IMG/VR virus record: IMGVR_UViG_3300029915_000016 | Span: 1 to 64,000 of that record | Source: a virus | Direction: 5' to 3' (one strand) | Length of the DNA: 64,000 nt | In this document: positions 8,199-18,700 of the stretch, in pieces | Layout of the letters: each line of letters starts with the position of its first letter | Position numbering within the stretch: the stretch's first letter is position 1 | Translations under genes and position numbers: made by a program | Notes under the pieces: model-generated | Told to the model about the DNA's origin: nothing | What the model saw: only the letters and a program-made list of their open reading frames with translations | Databases searched by the model: none

Positions 8199-9227
8199 AT
8201 GCCAGCACCTAGTCTAGCAGAAGTATTGAAATCGTCTGGTTGGACACAGGAGCAGATTGATGCTCTTGACGCAAAGGCTCAGAGTGGCCTTACGAATTAC
8301 GTGTCGAATGTGTACCAAACCGCAGAGCAGAAGCAGCAGGAAGCAGCGACATTAGCAGCGAAAGCTGAAGCAGATCGAAAGATTGCTGTTGAGTCATCGG
8401 AAGCCGCAAGAGTCGCACAGGAAAAAGCGGAATTAGAATCTCGCAGCACAAAAGAGTTTTGGGACAACACTTATAGTCCCGGCGTTGCAGCATGGGAAAC
8501 AGAAAGACAAAAACTCCTACAAGACAAGATTAACGCCGATGCGCATTCAGCATTTTTGAAAGCGCAGAATGACGGCGCAAAGGCAGCAGGATTCATTCCA
8601 GCCGATGCACCAGCTTACACTCCTACCACAACAACTACCACGACAACTAATGGAACGCGGGATGGACAAGGACGCTTTGTGGCTGGTCAACAGGGTGGAA
8701 CACCGGGTAGCCCAACATTCACGGTGGATGATGTTAGGTCTGGTTTCGGAACGATGTTGGGAACGATTCCTGATATTCAGTGGCGTCATCAGGCTCTCTA
8801 TGGCAAGCCAATGCCTATAGCTCCTACCGAGCTTGTTAAGCAGGCTGAGGCGTTGAAGTTGAGTCCCGGCGAGTACGCGGCTAGGACATTCAAGTTTTCC
8901 GAGCGACAGCAGGAATTGGATAATCAGGCGAAGGAAGCCGAGAAGCAGAAGATTATTGAAGAGGCTCAGGCTCCCATGAAAGCGCAGATTGAAGCCGAGA
9001 AAGCTGCTGCTGCGAAGGCTGTTGCGGACAACGATAAGAAGTGGGCTGAGAAGATTGGCAACAATCCAGACGTTAGGATTGCACAGCCATCAAGGTTTGC
9101 AGATGTAACTCGTGCGGTGAAGGCGGGAGAACGGCCTGATCCGACCAAGATGAACGAAGCAGCACGTCGGAAGGCAACTCATCAGGCGATTATGTCTGAG
9201 ATTTCGGAAGCTCATCAGGTAGCGTAA
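8199..9227 (+). CDS. Putative scaffolding protein
   Basis: 342-aa protein immediately upstream of the major capsid gene. It is dominated by Ala/Glu/Lys/Gln-rich helices (about residues 40-110 and 230-280, coiled-coil-like) separated by a Thr-rich and Gly-rich linker near 145-170. This composition and position are typical of internal scaffolds that shape the prohead and are then lost. GGGAG precedes ATG. Assignment rests on composition and gene order. Confidence 0.7.
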   Translation: MPAPSLAEVLKSSGWTQEQIDALDAKAQSGLTNYVSNVYQTAEQKQQEAATLAAKAEADRKIAVESSEAARVAQEKAELESRSTKEFWDNTYSPGVAAWETERQKLLQDKINADAHSAFLKAQNDGAKAAGFIPADAPAYTPTTTTTTTTNGTRDGQGRFVAGQQGGTPGSPTFTVDDVRSGFGTMLGTIPDIQWRHQALYGKPMPIAPTELVKQAEALKLSPGEYAARTFKFSERQQELDNQAKEAEKQKIIEEAQAPMKAQIEAEKAAAAKAVADNDKKWAEKIGNNPDVRIAQPSRFADVTRAVKAGERPDPTKMNEAARRKATHQAIMSEISEAHQVA

Positions 9228-9285
9228 CAAAGTTCGTGTTGTGAAAAATTGAAGTGCAGCTTAATAAGCTGAAAGGAAAATTACC

Positions 9286-10545
9286 ATGGCCGTTCAGGAC
9301 CCGCTCTTTTCAGAAATAGACGCTTCTACACTCGAAAGCGTCCGCAAAAATGTGGTCTTCAATAATCTTTTCTTAGACACTCCGTTTCAGGCCAAACTTC
9401 GTGTAGCGGGTGTTTGGGATGAGTTCTTGGGCGGCTCTGGCATGGTGGAAGGAATCCTGTACGGAACCACTCAGGGCGGTGCGGTTAACCCCGGACAGTC
9501 TGTGACGATGACACGTCAACAGATCAACACAGCCTTGAAGTTCTATCCTCGTTACTATGTCACCTATTTTCCAATGGACGATGTGGAAATGGATGATGGT
9601 TCGGGGACGGGTGGTGTCATCAACAGTGGCGAAGCTAGGATTGTGAACGAGTACGAGTTGTATTTGGAAGTGATGACTCGGACTCTCAACACATATATTG
9701 AGATGAGTTCCTTCCGTCACGGCCAAGCCAACACAACATCGACCAACGCCAACGGCACAGTCAATGATAACCGTCAAAAGGGCATCAACGGTTTGGATGA
9801 AGCCCTGAATAACGGTATTGATTCGTCGCTGTATGGCAACATCTACAAGTATTACGGCAATCAGGTCCGCAACGGTAACGTGGGTATGGCGATCAATACC
9901 ACGCCTCTTTACCTTGGAACATCCACTGGCGGCACAGGACAAATCGACTTCAACGCTTTGATTAAGCTGAAGTCGCAGTGCGAAGTGACAGGCGGCAAGC
10001 CAACTCTCGGTATCACAAACGTCTTTGGATACGCAGCCATCGCAACCGCTCTGAATGCTCAAGTTCGTTACGTGAACGACACGAAGCATGACATCGAGTG
10101 GACCGGCATCAACTTTGACGGTGTGGACATCTACAAGGATGCGCTGGCACCATCGGCACAGGCTTCCAACTACATCTCGCTTGCTCCGAATAACGGTCCT
10201 AGCGGTAACACATCTCTCTCTGACGGTTTGGGATCGAGCACACAGACGATTGCTTTCCAGACGCCTCAGTTTACCAACCCGGTTACAGGTGCAAACGTTG
10301 CGGTATCGCCTACCGGCTCTGGTCTGCCATCGTCTACCACGATTCAGCCCTCTGAAGCGATTTACTTCTTGGAGCCTGAGAGCTTCAAGATTCGTGAGAC
10401 GAACAAGAGTGGCTGGAAGCATGGTATCCGCAAGGCTCCACTGCCGAACAACGTGAGCATCGACGCGATCTTTATGAGGCTGTCAACGAACCTATATTGC
10501 TGTCAGCCTCGGCATAATTCATACGCGTTTGGTTTCAGTTCCTAA
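9286..10545 (+). CDS. Major capsid protein
   Basis: 419 aa, GAAAGGAAA before ATG, directly after the scaffold. N-terminal helix (FSEIDASTLESVRKNVVFNN) followed by beta-rich sequence including FYPRYYVTYFPMDDVEMD and a long Ser/Thr/Gly-rich part, consistent with an HK97-fold coat. It is the obvious capsid candidate by place, length and composition. A 349-aa open frame on the opposite strand is only its shadow. Confidence 0.85.
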   Translation: MAVQDPLFSEIDASTLESVRKNVVFNNLFLDTPFQAKLRVAGVWDEFLGGSGMVEGILYGTTQGGAVNPGQSVTMTRQQINTALKFYPRYYVTYFPMDDVEMDDGSGTGGVINSGEARIVNEYELYLEVMTRTLNTYIEMSSFRHGQANTTSTNANGTVNDNRQKGINGLDEALNNGIDSSLYGNIYKYYGNQVRNGNVGMAINTTPLYLGTSTGGTGQIDFNALIKLKSQCEVTGGKPTLGITNVFGYAAIATALNAQVRYVNDTKHDIEWTGINFDGVDIYKDALAPSAQASNYISLAPNNGPSGNTSLSDGLGSSTQTIAFQTPQFTNPVTGANVAVSPTGSGLPSSTTIQPSEAIYFLEPESFKIRETNKSGWKHGIRKAPLPNNVSIDAIFMRLSTNLYCCQPRHNSYAFGFSS

Positions 10546-10603
10546 CCACTTGAGAACGCAACAAGGTAGTCAACAAGAAATTGAAGTCAAGGAGATTTAA
10601 GTC

Positions 10604-11440
10604 ATGCCATTACTCCAAGTTCTACCCACATTTACAGCGTGGAATAACATGAACAACGCCTCGCCTACGGGCATGACGGACCCCCAGACAGGACAGCCGT
10701 ATTATGCTGGTGGCTTGAACCTTGGCGACTACTTTGACGCTACGGAGCAGGAAGCAAACACTGCGTCGTATCTGACCAACGGCCTGTTGCACGCTGGACG
10801 GTATCGGATGGTGCAGGTTTCGGCAAACGCTACTGCTGCCAACGTGAAAGCTGGCACTGTTGGTTATATCCAACCGGGAACGTTTGTTCAGAACGTTTTA
10901 CAGTTGGTAGCCGGTTCTGGTATGACAGTGGGAACGTACACCACAACCACGACTGGTGGTGGTGCTACAACTCAGGCAACGATTCAAGTGACCGTATTGA
11001 CCGCAACCACAGTGTCTATCACGGTTTTGACTCCGGGTGTTGGATTCACTTCACTTCCAACAGTTACTGCCCCTTCTACTGGCGGAACACCTCCGACGTT
11101 TGTTGTTGAAATGGGTTACAGCGTAAACATGGTCACCAGCGCAGATATTGCCACCAACCTAGTTCGCCCTGTTGTGTTCTTGAACTCGATCACGCCGGGT
11201 AACTACGGATTTGTGCAGGAACTTGGAATCGCTACCGTGTTGTCAACTCTGGGAGCTTTTGCTCAAGTTGTTAACCAATTTGCCCTAGCTACATCTACAA
11301 CCCCTATAGGGCTAATGATTGGTTCTAGTGCTACTTTCACTAACACTGCAATCGGTTATGTTCTTGACCCTGTAACAACTGGAGCGACGGTAAATACGCC
11401 GTTCAAGGTTCTACTCAACGGTCCAGTAGTCCAAGACTAA
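10604..11440 (+). CDS. Virion protein with GSG beta module
   Basis: 278 aa after AAGGAG. The N terminus and C terminus resemble a small head-decoration or coat-associated protein (TPGNYGFVQELGIATVLS). Residues about 96-170 are a Thr/Gly/Val-rich insert (VAGSGMTVGTYT ... GGTPPTFVVEMG) that recurs in three other virion proteins of this window. Likely displayed on the capsid; exact role not known. Confidence 0.7.
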   Translation: MPLLQVLPTFTAWNNMNNASPTGMTDPQTGQPYYAGGLNLGDYFDATEQEANTASYLTNGLLHAGRYRMVQVSANATAANVKAGTVGYIQPGTFVQNVLQLVAGSGMTVGTYTTTTTGGGATTQATIQVTVLTATTVSITVLTPGVGFTSLPTVTAPSTGGTPPTFVVEMGYSVNMVTSADIATNLVRPVVFLNSITPGNYGFVQELGIATVLSTLGAFAQVVNQFALATSTTPIGLMIGSSATFTNTAIGYVLDPVTTGATVNTPFKVLLNGPVVQD

Positions 11441-11500
11441 TCATTTAGGGGCGGTGAAATATCCGCCCCGCAAGTTTGAAATACGCAGTAAGGAGCAACC

Positions 11501-12070
11501 ATGCAACTCACGTATCTCAAGGGCTACCCGGACTTCGTTGGCATCAGGCAGACATTCGTTGGATTTGGAAACGGCCCTGCTTCGTATGTTAAAGGTGGCG
11601 ATCCGGTTGCACTACCACGGTTCAACTCATACATCGACGCAATCGCAGGTAATGCTTTCAGCGCCAGCGGAAACTATCAAGTAGTTGGTATTCCAGCGGC
11701 AATTGGACCTCGGCAAGTGTGGAAAGCAAAGTGGCTGTATGCTGGTGGACAGATTGGTGTAGACGGTTTATCGCAGAACGTTGCTGGTTCTGGTATGACT
11801 CCCGGATTAGTTACTCCTCTCACATTCAGCGCAGGAAACGCTACTGGAACATTCACGGTTCTGACAGCGACGACAGGTTTTATCACAATAACATCTTCGG
11901 GCTCTGGATACGTCGCTCCTCCTGCAACGGTAACAACAACCGGAACAGGCGGAACACCACCAACATTTAACAACCTCACGATTGGATTAGCAAACGGAGC
12001 GGAGGTTGCAGCAACAACCAACCTATCAGCAGAGACTATTCAACTATGCGGCTTCTGCGGTGAGTTTTAA
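11501..12070 (+). CDS. Virion protein with GSG beta module (paralogue)
   Basis: 189 aa, AAGGAG before ATG. The N-terminal third (LKGYPDFVGIRQTFVGFGN) and the last third (ETIQLCGFCGEF) flank the repeated module VAGSGMTPGLV ... GTGGTPPTFNN at about residues 90-161. The same module is in the previous gene, so the two are structural paralogues or share an exchangeable domain. Followed by a clear terminator. Confidence 0.7.
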   Translation: MQLTYLKGYPDFVGIRQTFVGFGNGPASYVKGGDPVALPRFNSYIDAIAGNAFSASGNYQVVGIPAAIGPRQVWKAKWLYAGGQIGVDGLSQNVAGSGMTPGLVTPLTFSAGNATGTFTVLTATTGFITITSSGSGYVAPPATVTTTGTGGTPPTFNNLTIGLANGAEVAATTNLSAETIQLCGFCGEF

Positions 12071-12120
12071 CGAAGGAATTTAACAAGAGGTCTTTTTCTC
12101 CCGGAAGAGACAAACTGAGA

Positions 12121-12154
12121 TGCCCTGACGGGGAACAACTGTCGGGGCATTTTT
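12121..12154 (+). terminator. Rho-independent terminator after capsid genes
   Basis: 9-bp stem TGCCCTGAC / GTCGGGGCA with 11-base loop followed directly by TTTTT. Confidence 0.8.
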
Positions 12155-12171
12155 GTAAAAGGAGCAGGAAA

Positions 12172-12348
12172 ATGGCAAAGAAAAAGGACACGAAATGGAT
12201 GGAGGACGGGGATGATGCACATTTCCCTGATAACCCGGCTGTACCGAAGCGTGGAAGGCGGAAGGTAGGGGCAAAGTCTGCGCCGAAGATGAAGGCGAAG
12301 AGGACCGGAAAGAAAAGGTCTAGCAAAAAGATTGCGTTGGGTAAGTAG
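12172..12348 (+). CDS. Small Lys/Arg-rich protein (58 aa)
   Basis: AAAGGAGC precedes ATG. Product starts MAKKKDTKWMEDGDDAHFPD: a short acidic part, then a very basic tail (PKRGRRKVGAK, KMKAKRTGKKRSSKK). Too short for usual ORF cut-offs but clearly coding by ribosome site and composition. Function unknown; may bind DNA or neutralise packaged DNA. Confidence 0.7.
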   Translation: MAKKKDTKWMEDGDDAHFPDNPAVPKRGRRKVGAKSAPKMKAKRTGKKRSSKKIALGK

Positions 12349-12359
12349 GGGGAGGGGAC

Positions 12360-12536
12360 ATGGCAAAGGCAGACACGAGCACAAACTCTCTAGAGGTTGA
12401 CACTGAAGCCCGTAAGGTAAACAAGAACAGGCATCACAAGCGGGTATCGTTGATGGGCACGGCGGGGAGTATCCCGAAGATCAAGCCCAAGAAGTCAACG
12501 CGGAAGACGGCACCAACAAAGGCAATAGTACGGTAG
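12360..12536 (+). CDS. Small basic protein (58 aa)
   Basis: GGGGGAGGGG lies just before ATG, 11 bases after the previous stop. Begins MAKADTSTNSLEVDTEARKV and ends in KPKKSTRKTAPTKA. Same size and basic tail as its neighbour. No known domain. Confidence 0.65.
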   Translation: MAKADTSTNSLEVDTEARKVNKNRHHKRVSLMGTAGSIPKIKPKKSTRKTAPTKAIVR

Positions 12537-12563
12537 TAAAAATTCAGGACAAGGAGAAATGAG

Positions 12564-12758
12564 ATGGCAAAGAAACTGAAGGGTGGAGATGACATGCGTT
12601 GGGCGCACGATGCCAAGAGCGCACGGTTTGTTACTGAAGGTGGAGAGCACAAGAAGGGCAAGAAAAAGGTTGCATCGACAGGTAAGACGAAGCACATGAA
12701 GCACGTTGGAGTGCATCGCGCAAAGGGATTCACCACGAAGAGAGCACTGCTCAAGTAA
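12564..12758 (+). CDS. Small basic protein (64 aa)
   Basis: AAGGAG before ATG. The protein has MRWAHDAKSARFVTEGGEHK followed by a Lys-rich tail (KKGKKKVASTGKTKHMKHVG). Third of three tandem small basic genes between coat-associated and neck-type genes. Function not known. Confidence 0.7.
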   Translation: MAKKLKGGDDMRWAHDAKSARFVTEGGEHKKGKKKVASTGKTKHMKHVGVHRAKGFTTKRALLK

Positions 12759-12854
12759 CGGGGTAGGAACTGTGTCATTGGTTGGGATGCGGGAGATTAA
12801 GACGGGAGAACTCTCCAAAGTATCGGAGAGCGGTTCTGTGCCGGGAGGCTTCCC

Positions 12855-14081
12855 ATGTCTCTAGGATCAATGCGGTCTGAATTGTTGGGCATAGCTGGAA
12901 CGAATTACGGACTAGTGACGACAAAAATTAATGAGGCTTTTCAGGCCATACAAGACGAAAACGTGTGGTCTTGGCAACTGATTGAGGGCGGTTTTTTAAC
13001 TCCCGGTCTCTTAGGTGGTTCTAACCAAAACTTTCTCAGTCCCGGTACGATCAGTGTCTCCCCGTACACGAACACGATAACTGGTGATGTGGTTGCGACT
13101 GCGACATGGACTAATTATCCATCTCCACCACTGTTGACGCAGCAGCAGATTAGGACGCCGTATTACAGTTTATATAACATCATCGCTCTAGGAAACAACG
13201 GAACTGTTGCCTACGCGACGATCTTGACTCCCGGCTCTGGTCAGACCCCCGGAGTTTACACTGTGCCTGTGCTTGACCTTGATAGCGGGGTTGGAGCCAC
13301 TATATCCGTCACAGTGAATGCGAATGGTACGGTTACGATTCCTCCTACTGTGTTGACGGTTGGTAGTGGATACACAGGACCGTCTATCAATTTCTCTCAC
13401 GGTGGAACTCCTGCAACTTTTTCAATCACATTGATTGCGACGTTGACGATTGATAGGCTGTGGATGGAACCGCAGCAGATCAACGCAAACTACATGATTT
13501 ATCAGTGCTACTTTCCTGCGCCTCCTGGATTCAAAAAGTGGTTGAATTTGCGCGACACTACGAATAATAACGCAATGGATTGGTGGACTAAGACACAAGC
13601 TGATTTAGCGGAGGAAGATGCAGAACGGCAGATATTCGACCAGCCGCTTTATGTGGTGCCGTATAAACAGGACACGAGACCGGGTAGCGCAACGCTTGGG
13701 CAGTTCACCTACGAGCTATGGCCTCACCCAATCGCGTCGTTGCCCTACTCGTTTTCTTGCATGGCGAACTGGCCAGCGTTAGTAAACCCGTCCGACACAG
13801 TTCCTTTCCCGCTTACGGATGAGATTGTTAAACTGAGAGCGACTGAGATGCTGTCTCTTTGGAAAGAAATGAACAAGGGTGACGAGATGGAGCGCGGTTC
13901 GGGAACTGACTGGCACTTTGCGATGGAAGCAGCACGAGCCGAGTATGACAATCGTCTAAAGAAGATCAGGTTGCGGGATAGAGATTTGGTGGAATTATTC
14001 TTTACCCGTATGCGCAGGAGTCCAGTGAACTGTGGCGAGCCATACGGTGAGATGGGCAACAGGGCCAACGTAGGTTGGTAA
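12855..14081 (+). CDS. Putative neck/adaptor protein with GSG module
   Basis: 408 aa. The N-terminal helix pair (GLVTTKINEAFQAIQDENVWSW) and C-terminal part (LTDEIVKLRATEMLSLWKEMN ... RAEYDNRLKKIRLRDRDLVE) resemble connector/adaptor proteins of short-tailed phages. Residues about 112-192 carry the Gly/Thr-rich module (ILTPGSGQTPGVYT ... GSGYTGPSINFSHGGTP). A hairpin CTCTCC / GGAGAG sits in the leader, and the ribosome site GGGAGG can pair with TTCCC right before ATG, so translation may be structure-controlled. Confidence 0.65.
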   Translation: MSLGSMRSELLGIAGTNYGLVTTKINEAFQAIQDENVWSWQLIEGGFLTPGLLGGSNQNFLSPGTISVSPYTNTITGDVVATATWTNYPSPPLLTQQQIRTPYYSLYNIIALGNNGTVAYATILTPGSGQTPGVYTVPVLDLDSGVGATISVTVNANGTVTIPPTVLTVGSGYTGPSINFSHGGTPATFSITLIATLTIDRLWMEPQQINANYMIYQCYFPAPPGFKKWLNLRDTTNNNAMDWWTKTQADLAEEDAERQIFDQPLYVVPYKQDTRPGSATLGQFTYELWPHPIASLPYSFSCMANWPALVNPSDTVPFPLTDEIVKLRATEMLSLWKEMNKGDEMERGSGTDWHFAMEAARAEYDNRLKKIRLRDRDLVELFFTRMRRSPVNCGEPYGEMGNRANVGW

Positions 14082-14093
14082 GGAGATTAAGAT

Positions 14094-14480
14094 ATGCCAG
14101 CATATACAGGATCGGCGCAAGCTAACTTGCTGAGAGAAAATCGGCAAGTGTATCTGTTTAATAACGAGGCTGTGATAGTTGGGGAGTCAAGCGTTGCTGT
14201 CCAATTAGAGAGAATGCCTCATTCGTTTTATCCGTGGGGAGTATCGTTTGAAGTTTCCTTTAGCGGAGCGCCGGGTGCTGCTCAAATCGACGTTCAAACA
14301 TCGGATAGCGACAACATAAACAACTATGTGTCGATAGCATCGCTTTTGACTGCTGGATTGAGTACAACGAACGTAGGACGTATTGAGTTACCGTCATTTT
14401 GGGCTAAATTTATTCGCGTAAAAGTCGTTGCATTTGCGAATTTTGCAACCGTAAACTTGAGCGTTTTGGTAACGAGGTAA
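14094..14480 (+). CDS. Small virion-type protein (128 aa)
   Basis: Starts 12 bases after the previous stop with AAGGAG. Beta-rich, with an N-terminal MPAYTGSAQANLLRENRQVY and a jelly-roll-like alternation through the rest (FIRVKVVAFANFATVNLSVL). Likely a tail or head-surface component by position. Confidence 0.6.
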   Translation: MPAYTGSAQANLLRENRQVYLFNNEAVIVGESSVAVQLERMPHSFYPWGVSFEVSFSGAPGAAQIDVQTSDSDNINNYVSIASLLTAGLSTTNVGRIELPSFWAKFIRVKVVAFANFATVNLSVLVTR

Positions 14481-14485
14481 GGACC

Positions 14486-15487
14486 ATGAGAAGACTTTCC
14501 ATCATCCCGGTAGTTTTACTTATCTGCCTGCAATCCTTTGCACAGAATGGTCAAGTAGTGGTAGGAAACTATGGTGCCCCAACTGCGTCTCCATCATTTA
14601 CAGGAACACCAACAGCGCCAACGAATCCTAATCCGTATGACTATACGACTCAGATTGCCACAGACGCCTTCGTGGTGAGAACCACAAACCTACAAATGGG
14701 AACCGTTCCTATGAGTGGCATCACTGGAGGTACATATAGTTTCAATTCCGCATGTACAGGAACAACAGCCAACCTAACTGCTAGTGGAGGAGCGGTAACA
14801 AGTATCCTTGTGTGGATTCCTCTTGGATCAGGATGCCAAGCAGGAGATGTAATAACATTTCAGGCAGGAAATTATGATTCTCTGATACAAATCACGGCTG
14901 TCAACGGTAGCAATCAGCCAACGGCAGGAACCATACTTTACGGTGGAACAGGATATAGCAGCGGTACATCTGTCGCGGAATCTGGCGCTAACGGAGTCCA
15001 GTTCACATTTTTATTGAGTGGAACACTGACCAGCAACGCTACATTTGTTATGCCGTTCGGAAGCTATTTAAGCACAAGTAATCAATGGATATGGGCAAAT
15101 AACACAACAGGGTCGTTCACGGTAACGGTGTGCCAAGCGGCATCGGCTGGATCAAATACATGCGGTGGACGTTCTGTGGTAATTCCTCAAGGGACCAACA
15201 ACTCAAACTCTCAGTATATACAAACAGACGGAGTAGCGAACGTAGATTTGGCATCGCATATTCCATTAGTAGGTACGGTGACATTCACATCCGCGACATC
15301 GGATAATGCAACGATCAACGGGGTAACGGCGTCATCTCATTGCATTTTCTCACCAACAAACTCAACTGCTGCTGCCGCAACCACAGTCGCTTACATCTCA
15401 TCAACTAGCGCAAACACGGTAACATTCACTCACGTTGTAACAACAGCTAGTGGTGGAACGGAAAGTATTCAATGTACGCCGTACTAA
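14486..15487 (+). CDS. Secreted-type virion protein with GSG module
   Basis: 333 aa beginning with a classic signal peptide (MRRLSIIPVVLLICLQSFAQ). Thr/Ser/Gly-rich beta repeats follow, with the recurrent module at about 75-180 (SGGAVTSILVWIPLGSGC ... LYGGTGYSSGTSV). Signal peptides are unusual on virion proteins; they may reflect acquisition from the host or export before assembly at the envelope. Function unknown. Confidence 0.6.
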   Translation: MRRLSIIPVVLLICLQSFAQNGQVVVGNYGAPTASPSFTGTPTAPTNPNPYDYTTQIATDAFVVRTTNLQMGTVPMSGITGGTYSFNSACTGTTANLTASGGAVTSILVWIPLGSGCQAGDVITFQAGNYDSLIQITAVNGSNQPTAGTILYGGTGYSSGTSVAESGANGVQFTFLLSGTLTSNATFVMPFGSYLSTSNQWIWANNTTGSFTVTVCQAASAGSNTCGGRSVVIPQGTNNSNSQYIQTDGVANVDLASHIPLVGTVTFTSATSDNATINGVTASSHCIFSPTNSTAAAATTVAYISSTSANTVTFTHVVTTASGGTESIQCTPY

Positions 15488-15499
15488 GAGGATATTCGC

Positions 15500-15709
15500 T
15501 TGATAAACGCAGGATACCAGTGGCAAACGCCAGTACTTTTGAACTGTCCTAGTTGCGGGACGGCTAACGCTAACCAGCTTCCGTGGACAGCGAGCGCGTT
15601 CATGTTAGTATCGTGCTCTAACGCTACGTGTCCGAATTGCAACATTTCTGTATTGGTGGAGAAAGCAAGCCTAGCCGTCATATCGGCAGTGAAAGCAGGT
15701 TCAAATTGA
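15500..15709 (+). CDS. Small zinc-ribbon protein (69 aa)
   Basis: TTG start after AGAGGA. Two CxxC pairs (LNCPSCGTA near 15 and ATCPNCNIS near 43) suggest one zinc ribbon. The stop TGA overlaps the TTG start of the following spike gene (TTGA), which implies translational coupling. Confidence 0.55.
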   Translation: MINAGYQWQTPVLLNCPSCGTANANQLPWTASAFMLVSCSNATCPNCNISVLVEKASLAVISAVKAGSN

Positions 15710-18700
15710 AAAAGACACTGATTTTAATCGCTATTATCTTCTGTTCTATTCCATGTTTCTCACAGGTAGGAGCGTTCAATAAATACTGTGAGAATGGAGC
15801 AACTCAGTCTATAACTACTGGATCGAAGTCTAGCAATTACCTTGATGGAGTGATACCGAAATGCACGGTGACCGTATATTTTACGGGGACCACAACTCAG
15901 GTTCCAGGAAACTCTATTTTTTCTGACGGGATAGGAACGATACTCGGAAACCCTTTCACAGCCAACGCCGATGGATCGTGGTTATTTTATGCAGCAAACG
16001 GACAAGGATACGACGTGAATATGAGTGGTGGCGGTGGAAACCCTAATTGCACGACACAGCCAAACTGTTACGCCACGCCTAAGACGATTACAGGATTGAT
16101 GAATGGTGGAGATGGTAGTGGTGGTGGTTTCACGGCGGGACTTGACCTGTCAGGAACAAGCACAGATCAAACCGTCATTGGAATTCATGGGTTCTCTGTC
16201 CCTGTTCCTACTTCTCTAGGGTATCTGTACTGGACTGGAGTGGCGTGGGGCTACAATTCTATAGGGAGTGGAGTGGTAGATTCTGGAGTAGCGGGCCAAC
16301 TCGCTGTCTATACCCCAACAGCCAACACGGTAGCCGGGCAAAATTTCACCCCCAATATGATCTATAACGCTCAGAAGTGCATAGGAGCCTCTGGAATCCC
16401 CGCTGCCTATTCTTGCAGTAACCCGTTAGGAGTTTCGATACCCTACGGAGGGGTGATCGAGTTTTTCCCCGATGTGGCCTCTGCCGCCGGGGCTACTCTT
16501 TCAGCAAATTCCGGCCCTAACTTGGCAGTCTATCCACCACTCGCGGCAAGTCAGTGGACTGGAAGCGGCATCGGATATTTTCTGCAACTCGTACAAGGCC
16601 AATCCGGTAATCCTGATTACTGGAATCAGGTAGGTGTTTCCCCCTCAGCAGACCAATCGACCAATGTATGCAGTAATTCTGGAACTACCACGGCATTGGT
16701 TTGCGCGGATTCAGGATTCACTGGCCAGCAAGGCCATCTCGAGCTATTGAACGTGGCAGTCACGAACGGAACCAACCCGACGCTGAATGTAAACTCGCAG
16801 GGGGCTGTTCCACTTGTGACTAGCCCCGGCGTTCCCATTCCCCCAGGCTATCTCTCCATCCACAACAACACATTGATTAACTATGTCAATACAGGATCGA
16901 ACACTTACTGGGTCGTGCTGAGCGTGATTCCTGTGCTGCCGGTGACTGGCGGCGGAACAGGCTGCACAACAGCCCCATGCGCCCTAGCTAATCTCGGAGC
17001 CGCGCCCGTTGGATCAACTGTGACCGTGCCAATCGCAGATCCTAATGGGAATGGGGTATTTTGTAGCGCACAGTTTTTATCGGGGTCTTTGCAGATCGTC
17101 GGAACAACTTGCATCCACAACTATTTCCCTGTCATTACCGAGGGCGGACAATCTCTGGCGTCAGGTTCTCTTGGCACTCCAGCACTCAGTACAACGCAAC
17201 CTTATAACAACGTGATGCTGACTCCGAGCGTGTCGTATACAAATCTGCCCGTGATCCCGTTGGTAGAAACCTCGAGTGTCTCTTACGATGGGCAGGTTAA
17301 TGTGGAGACGACTTCGTCATCGATGGCTAACTACATAGCGGCATATTATATTCCGACCATCCCACATGTGCGGGTTGGAGTTGGGCTGCATAGTTTGACC
17401 GGCACAGCATACGCTGGCATAGCACCAACCACCCCTCCTTACATACGCGGAGTAGCGCAGCTCCAGTCGTTCAAAACTACGGCACTGACAAACAACTGGG
17501 ACTTCTCTATCTTTGGCGAGGCGTTCACCCACGGAGAAACAGATTATCAATCAGGCAATGGCACATACATCAGCGATAGCAACCCTCACAGTGTGTATGA
17601 GGGCAATCTTGAGAGCTACCAACCAGCACTGTTGGCATCTGCACAACTAATCAATCCCACCACAGCAACATACCCACTCGTGCTGTCACAAATGAACGCC
17701 GGGTGGACCGGGGAAATGGCGCAGACGCAATGGCAGGCGTGCAAAGACAATCCTACGACGATCTTTTGTTCAAGCCCCAAGTACTTCCTTACAGCAGCAA
17801 CAGGAAACCTGCATCTTATCAACACCAGCTATAAACTGTTGGGAGAGTACTACGCAAAAGCCATCTTGTCTGTGCATACGACGGGTTCATGGACTCCGCT
17901 GCAAATGAGCAACTCCACCGTTTTAGGAAGTGTGGTTACAGTCAACTTTAACATCCCGGTTGCGCCGTTGGTTCTAGACACCACGCTTGTTTGGCCGCAT
18001 ACCAACTATGGTTTTGAGTATTTCGATGCAACATCATCGAGAACGATCAGCTCTGTAGCAAAGAGTGGCAATCAGGTAAATGTAACACTCAGCGGTGCGC
18101 CTGGAGCAAATGCGTGGGTTGGGTACGCTATGACTTGTCCGGCAGGCGGCGTTAGTTTCTGTGCATCGACTAACCACACAGTAGCGGCGGATGCTAATTA
18201 TGTTGGCGGGAATATCCGAGACAGCGACACCACAGTAAGTCTATCGTCCACAGGTACGGGCATCAGCCTGTACAACTGGCTGATGAGCGGCAAGATTCCA
18301 ATACCCTCCGTTCCGGCAGCACCAACTGTGTCTGCTACTGTGCTCGGCCTCTGTAACACATGTGCCAACGTTACATTTTCAACCTTCAACATCAGCAGCT
18401 ACCCAATCACAAACGTGTGCGCCACCAGCAGTCCGGGGTCTATCGTGGTGTGCAATACAGTATCTCCTTTGATGTACACCACCCTAACCACCAACACGGC
18501 ATACACGTTCAACGTCACTGCCACAAACACGTACGGTACAAGCGCGGCGGCAACGACAAACAGTGTTACGCCTGTAGTAGTCACTGTCCCAGCACCTACA
18601 GCAGAGTGGTTTGTTACGGCAAACTACAACGACAACAGCGGCAACGGTCACACGGCGACGGCGGCTGGATCAGGTACGACATTCATCACAGACCCGATTG

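Noticed and set aside
9373-10422. 349-aa open frame on the minus strand
   Set aside because: It is antisense to the major capsid gene and full of Arg/Cys/Val, a shadow of the real frame.
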